Shown: piece after piece, positions 38,995 through 41,454 of the stretch | How positions within the stretch are numbered: position 1 is the stretch's first letter | Layout: every line of letters starts with the position of its first letter | NCBI GenBank assembly: GCA_015494795.1 | Contig: WGAM01000110.1 | Coordinates: forward strand, 1-41,454 | From: Campylobacterota bacterium | Lineage (GTDB): Bacteria; Campylobacterota; Campylobacteria; Campylobacterales; Sulfurovaceae | Length of the DNA: 41,454 nucleotides | Reading direction: 5' to 3' | Made by a program: the position numbers and the translations under genes | Notes under the pieces: generated by a model | Told to the model about the DNA's origin: nothing | The model's input: the letters and a program-made list of their open reading frames with translations, nothing else | Database searches by the model: none

Positions 38995-40164
38995 TTACAT
39001 TCCTGGAATTCTAGGAATTTTTCCTAATTTAGAGTTTCTACAGTACCAACCCCAACCTTTTTTCATCCAGTGACCAATAATTGGCATTGGTATCATCTTG
39101 GCACTACTATCACTTCTATATACAAAAGCAGCACCATCTCCAGTATCCATAACACATAAGATATTAATATGGTCTAAGTAGCTATGTTTTGAGTTGATAT
39201 TTTGCATCTTTTGAAATATATTATAAGCTACATTTCTAGCCATAACTTCAGCTACATGCCCCTGTTTTGCTCTCCACTTAGGACCCATTAGAGATGCGGA
39301 GTCACCAATAGCATATATCCCATCAAATCCATCTATCTCATTATACTCATTAGTTATGACAAATCCTGCTTCACTAATTGGAAGTCCAGATTTTTCTAAA
39401 ATATGGTGTCCTTTTCCTGCTGATATAAACATAGTTAAATCAGACTCTAGTTTTGTACCATCTTCAAATCTAATACCATCTTTTTCAAACTCAACAATTT
39501 TTGAGCCAACTTTTTTCTTGATATTTGTCATTTTAAACATCTTATCCATCATAATAAGAGCCTTATCGCCCATCTTTTGACCCGGTTTCTCCATTGGTGC
39601 AAAAAAAGTCAACTCAAATTTATCTCTTAATTTTCTTTTTTTTAGAAAATTGTGAACATTAAATAGAACCTCAAAAGCAGGTCCTCCACGAACAGCTGAT
39701 GTATCTTTTGGATTTCCACCAAATCCCATAGCTATTTTTCCACTACCTCTTTTAACAAGCTCTTCTAATCTTTTATGTAACTCAACTGCCTCCTCAGGTT
39801 TTCCACATATTGATAGACTATTCTCCATACCTTTTAACTTAATCTTATCTTGTCCAATAGCTAAAACAATATAATCAAAATCATCTATAACTCTACCACT
39901 AGCAAGTGTCACTCTCTTATCTTTAGCTTCAAAAGAGGTTACAGCATCAACTATTAAGTTAAATCCATGCTTTTTTGCTAACTGCTCAAGAGGTATAGAT
40001 ACATCACTCATAGTAGCATCTCCTGTTGGTATCCATATAGATGTAGGATATATATAGAAGTAGTCTCTATCACTTATAAGTGTAGTCTCTATTCCCTGTT
40101 TTCTTAAATAGATAGCCACTTCAACACCTGCGAAGCCACCACCTAAAATTAAAACTCTTTTCAT
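38995..40164 (-). CDS. FAD-dependent pyridine nucleotide-disulfide oxidoreductase, SQR/NDH-2-like
   Basis: MKRVLILGGGFAGVEVAIYLRK, YIVLAIGQDK, GIYAIGDSA motifs. Confidence 0.85.
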   Translation of the reverse strand: MKRVLILGGGFAGVEVAIYLRKQGIETTLISDRDYFYIYPTSIWIPTGDATMSDVSIPLEQLAKKHGFNLIVDAVTSFEAKDKRVTLASGRVIDDFDYIVLAIGQDKIKLKGMENSLSICGKPEEAVELHKRLEELVKRGSGKIAMGFGGNPKDTSAVRGGPAFEVLFNVHNFLKKRKLRDKFELTFFAPMEKPGQKMGDKALIMMDKMFKMTNIKKKVGSKIVEFEKDGIRFEDGTKLESDLTMFISAGKGHHILEKSGLPISEAGFVITNEYNEIDGFDGIYAIGDSASLMGPKWRAKQGHVAEVMARNVAYNIFQKMQNINSKHSYLDHINILCVMDTGDGAAFVYRSDSSAKMIPMPIIGHWMKKGWGWYCRNSKLGKIPRIPGM

Positions 40165-40285
40165 ATTTTTTTACTCCATTTTAATAATTTGAAATTATAA
40201 TATAGATTATCTTATATGATTTTTATTTAAGACAAATATTGTCTAATTTAACAATTTTTTGGTAAAATTAGAATAAAGGAAATAT

Positions 40286-40762
40286 ATGAACTTAACTCAT
40301 TTAGATGAAAATAATAAACCTAAAATGGTAGATGTATCAAATAAAGAGGAGACAACAAGAGAGGCTGTAGCATCTGGTATTATAGAGGTGACTAGAGAGG
40401 CATACAATGCAGTAGCTACAAACTCAACTAAAAAAGGGCCAGTACTACAGACTGCTGTAATATCAGCAATTATGGGTGCTAAACAGACAAGCAATTTAAT
40501 TCCTATGTGTCACCCACTAATGTTAACCTCTATTAAGACAGATATAGAGGAGTTAGAAGAGATACCAGCATTCAGATTAACAGTAACAGCTAAACTTAAA
40601 GGTAAAACAGGTGTAGAGATGGAGGCTTTAACTGGTGTTAGTATTGGACTTCTTACTATATATGATATGTTAAAAGCGATTGATAAGGGTATGGTTATTA
40701 GAGATATACAATTAGAGAGTAAATCAGGAGGTAAATCAGGTGATTTTAGACGACAAAATTAA
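40286..40762 (+). CDS. moaC: cyclic pyranopterin monophosphate synthase
   Basis: [52 protein letters not shown]. Confidence 0.97.
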   Translation: MNLTHLDENNKPKMVDVSNKEETTREAVASGIIEVTREAYNAVATNSTKKGPVLQTAVISAIMGAKQTSNLIPMCHPLMLTSIKTDIEELEEIPAFRLTVTAKLKGKTGVEMEALTGVSIGLLTIYDMLKAIDKGMVIRDIQLESKSGGKSGDFRRQN

Positions 40763-41009
40763 AGCAAAACCGAATATAGAGTATCCATGTGAGTGGGGCT
40801 TTAAGCTTATTGGAAGAGATAAAAAAAAGCTTCAAGAGTGCGTTTCTAATATTATGAAAGAGAAAGATTATAAGTGTAGAGATGGGAATATATCCAAAAA
40901 TGGAAAATTTGTAAGCTTAAATACAAGTTGCGAAGTATGCTCTAAAGAGGAGAGAGATAGACTATTTAAGGCTTTTCAAGAGCATAATGATATTAATATA
41001 GTCATTTGA
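40740..41009 (+). CDS. DUF493 (YbeD-like) family protein
   Basis: [21 protein letters not shown]...; GTG start with AGGAGG upstream, overlaps the moaC 3' end. Confidence 0.8.
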   Translation: MILDDKIKAKPNIEYPCEWGFKLIGRDKKKLQECVSNIMKEKDYKCRDGNISKNGKFVSLNTSCEVCSKEERDRLFKAFQEHNDINIVI

Positions 41010-41191
41010 TAGTATCTTTTTCATCAATAGAAAATCATAGAAAACAGAATTTTTACCTCTATTTATGATATTTCTATATCCTAAGTTTCAATAGGGATTT
41101 GAGGTTAAAGTGTTAGCTAAACTATTGTAGTATAAGTTGTTTTGATATTTTATCTTAGATTTAGTTTGACGATACGGTTTGATAATTCAAC

Positions 41192-41317
41192 TCAAAAGCT
41201 ATAATTAAAACTTACTCCAAAAATTGGATTGTAAGTTCCATTTTTATTATCTATATAGCCATGAGTTATCTTTTTTGCTCTTAAATGTTTACACCAAGAT
41301 TTATATCCGACTTTCAT
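41192..41317 (-). CDS. possible small ORF or relic (41 aa, MKVGYKSWCKHLRAKKITHGYIDNKNGTYNPIFGVSFNYSF)
   Basis: Read by eye; below track cutoff; no recognised family. Confidence 0.25.
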   Translation of the reverse strand: MKVGYKSWCKHLRAKKITHGYIDNKNGTYNPIFGVSFNYSF

Positions 41318-41349
41318 CAAAGCTATAACCTTAAAATAATATAAATCCA

Positions 41350-41454
41350 CTAACAATAAAAATTCCAATAATCATCCCCTAAACAATCCAAAATAACCTC
41401 ATGATTCTCATCAAAATAGTCTAGTTGTCTATCCCCATCAAACAAAATTAAGAC
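41350..41454 (-). CDS. 3' end of an ORF entering from the window edge (...VLILFDGDRQLDYFDENHEVILDCLGDDYWNFYC*)
   Basis: Open frame to the window edge on the minus strand, 34 codons plus stop. Confidence 0.4.
   Translation of the reverse strand, partial: VLILFDGDRQLDYFDENHEVILDCLGDDYWNFYC

Noticed and set aside
39356-39580. 74-aa plus ORF
   Set aside because: Antisense of the SQR-like gene.
40228-40246. GACAAATATTGTC dyad upstream of moaC
   Set aside because: Only 5-bp arms with an asymmetric centre; expected by chance in AT-rich DNA.
40297-40494. 65-aa minus ORF
   Set aside because: Antisense of moaC.
41085-41110. GTTTCAATAGGGATTTGAGG, CRISPR-repeat-like
   Set aside because: Occurs once; no spaced repeats nearby and no cas genes.

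Overview
AT-rich bacterial chromosomal window whose gene content and order (rpmH-rnpA-yidC-jag-mnmE; rpsL-rpsG-fusA; pnp/lptD/purD; ccoG/ccoI) look like Campylobacterota (Sulfurovum/Sulfurimonas-like). This assignment is an inference from gene order and protein style; no database search was possible. The window is densely coding and almost entirely housekeeping: LPS/outer membrane biogenesis, RNA decay, purine/arginine/lysine biosynthesis, a K+ channel, cbb3-oxidase assembly, UvrA, phospholipid synthesis and translation factors. I see no tRNA/rRNA, CRISPR array, intact mobile element, defence island or obvious new multi-gene system. The strongest non-gene signal is near-total absence of the tetranucleotide GATC: only two copies were found by eye in 41.4 kb. 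Asp codons before a C are written GAC in a GAT-preferring genome. Other points of interest: (i) an rpsL leader with two mutually exclusive hairpins just downstream of a TATAAT promoter; (ii) an MCE/MlaD protein with an apparent C-terminal beta-barrel, encoded between lptD and pnp; (iii) an rnpA gene missing from the ORF track because it has no canonical start codon and overlaps rpmH; (iv) a SUV3-like helicase gene in the same directon as PNPase; (v) a diiron-like MBL protein and an SQR-like flavoprotein with altered catalytic residues.
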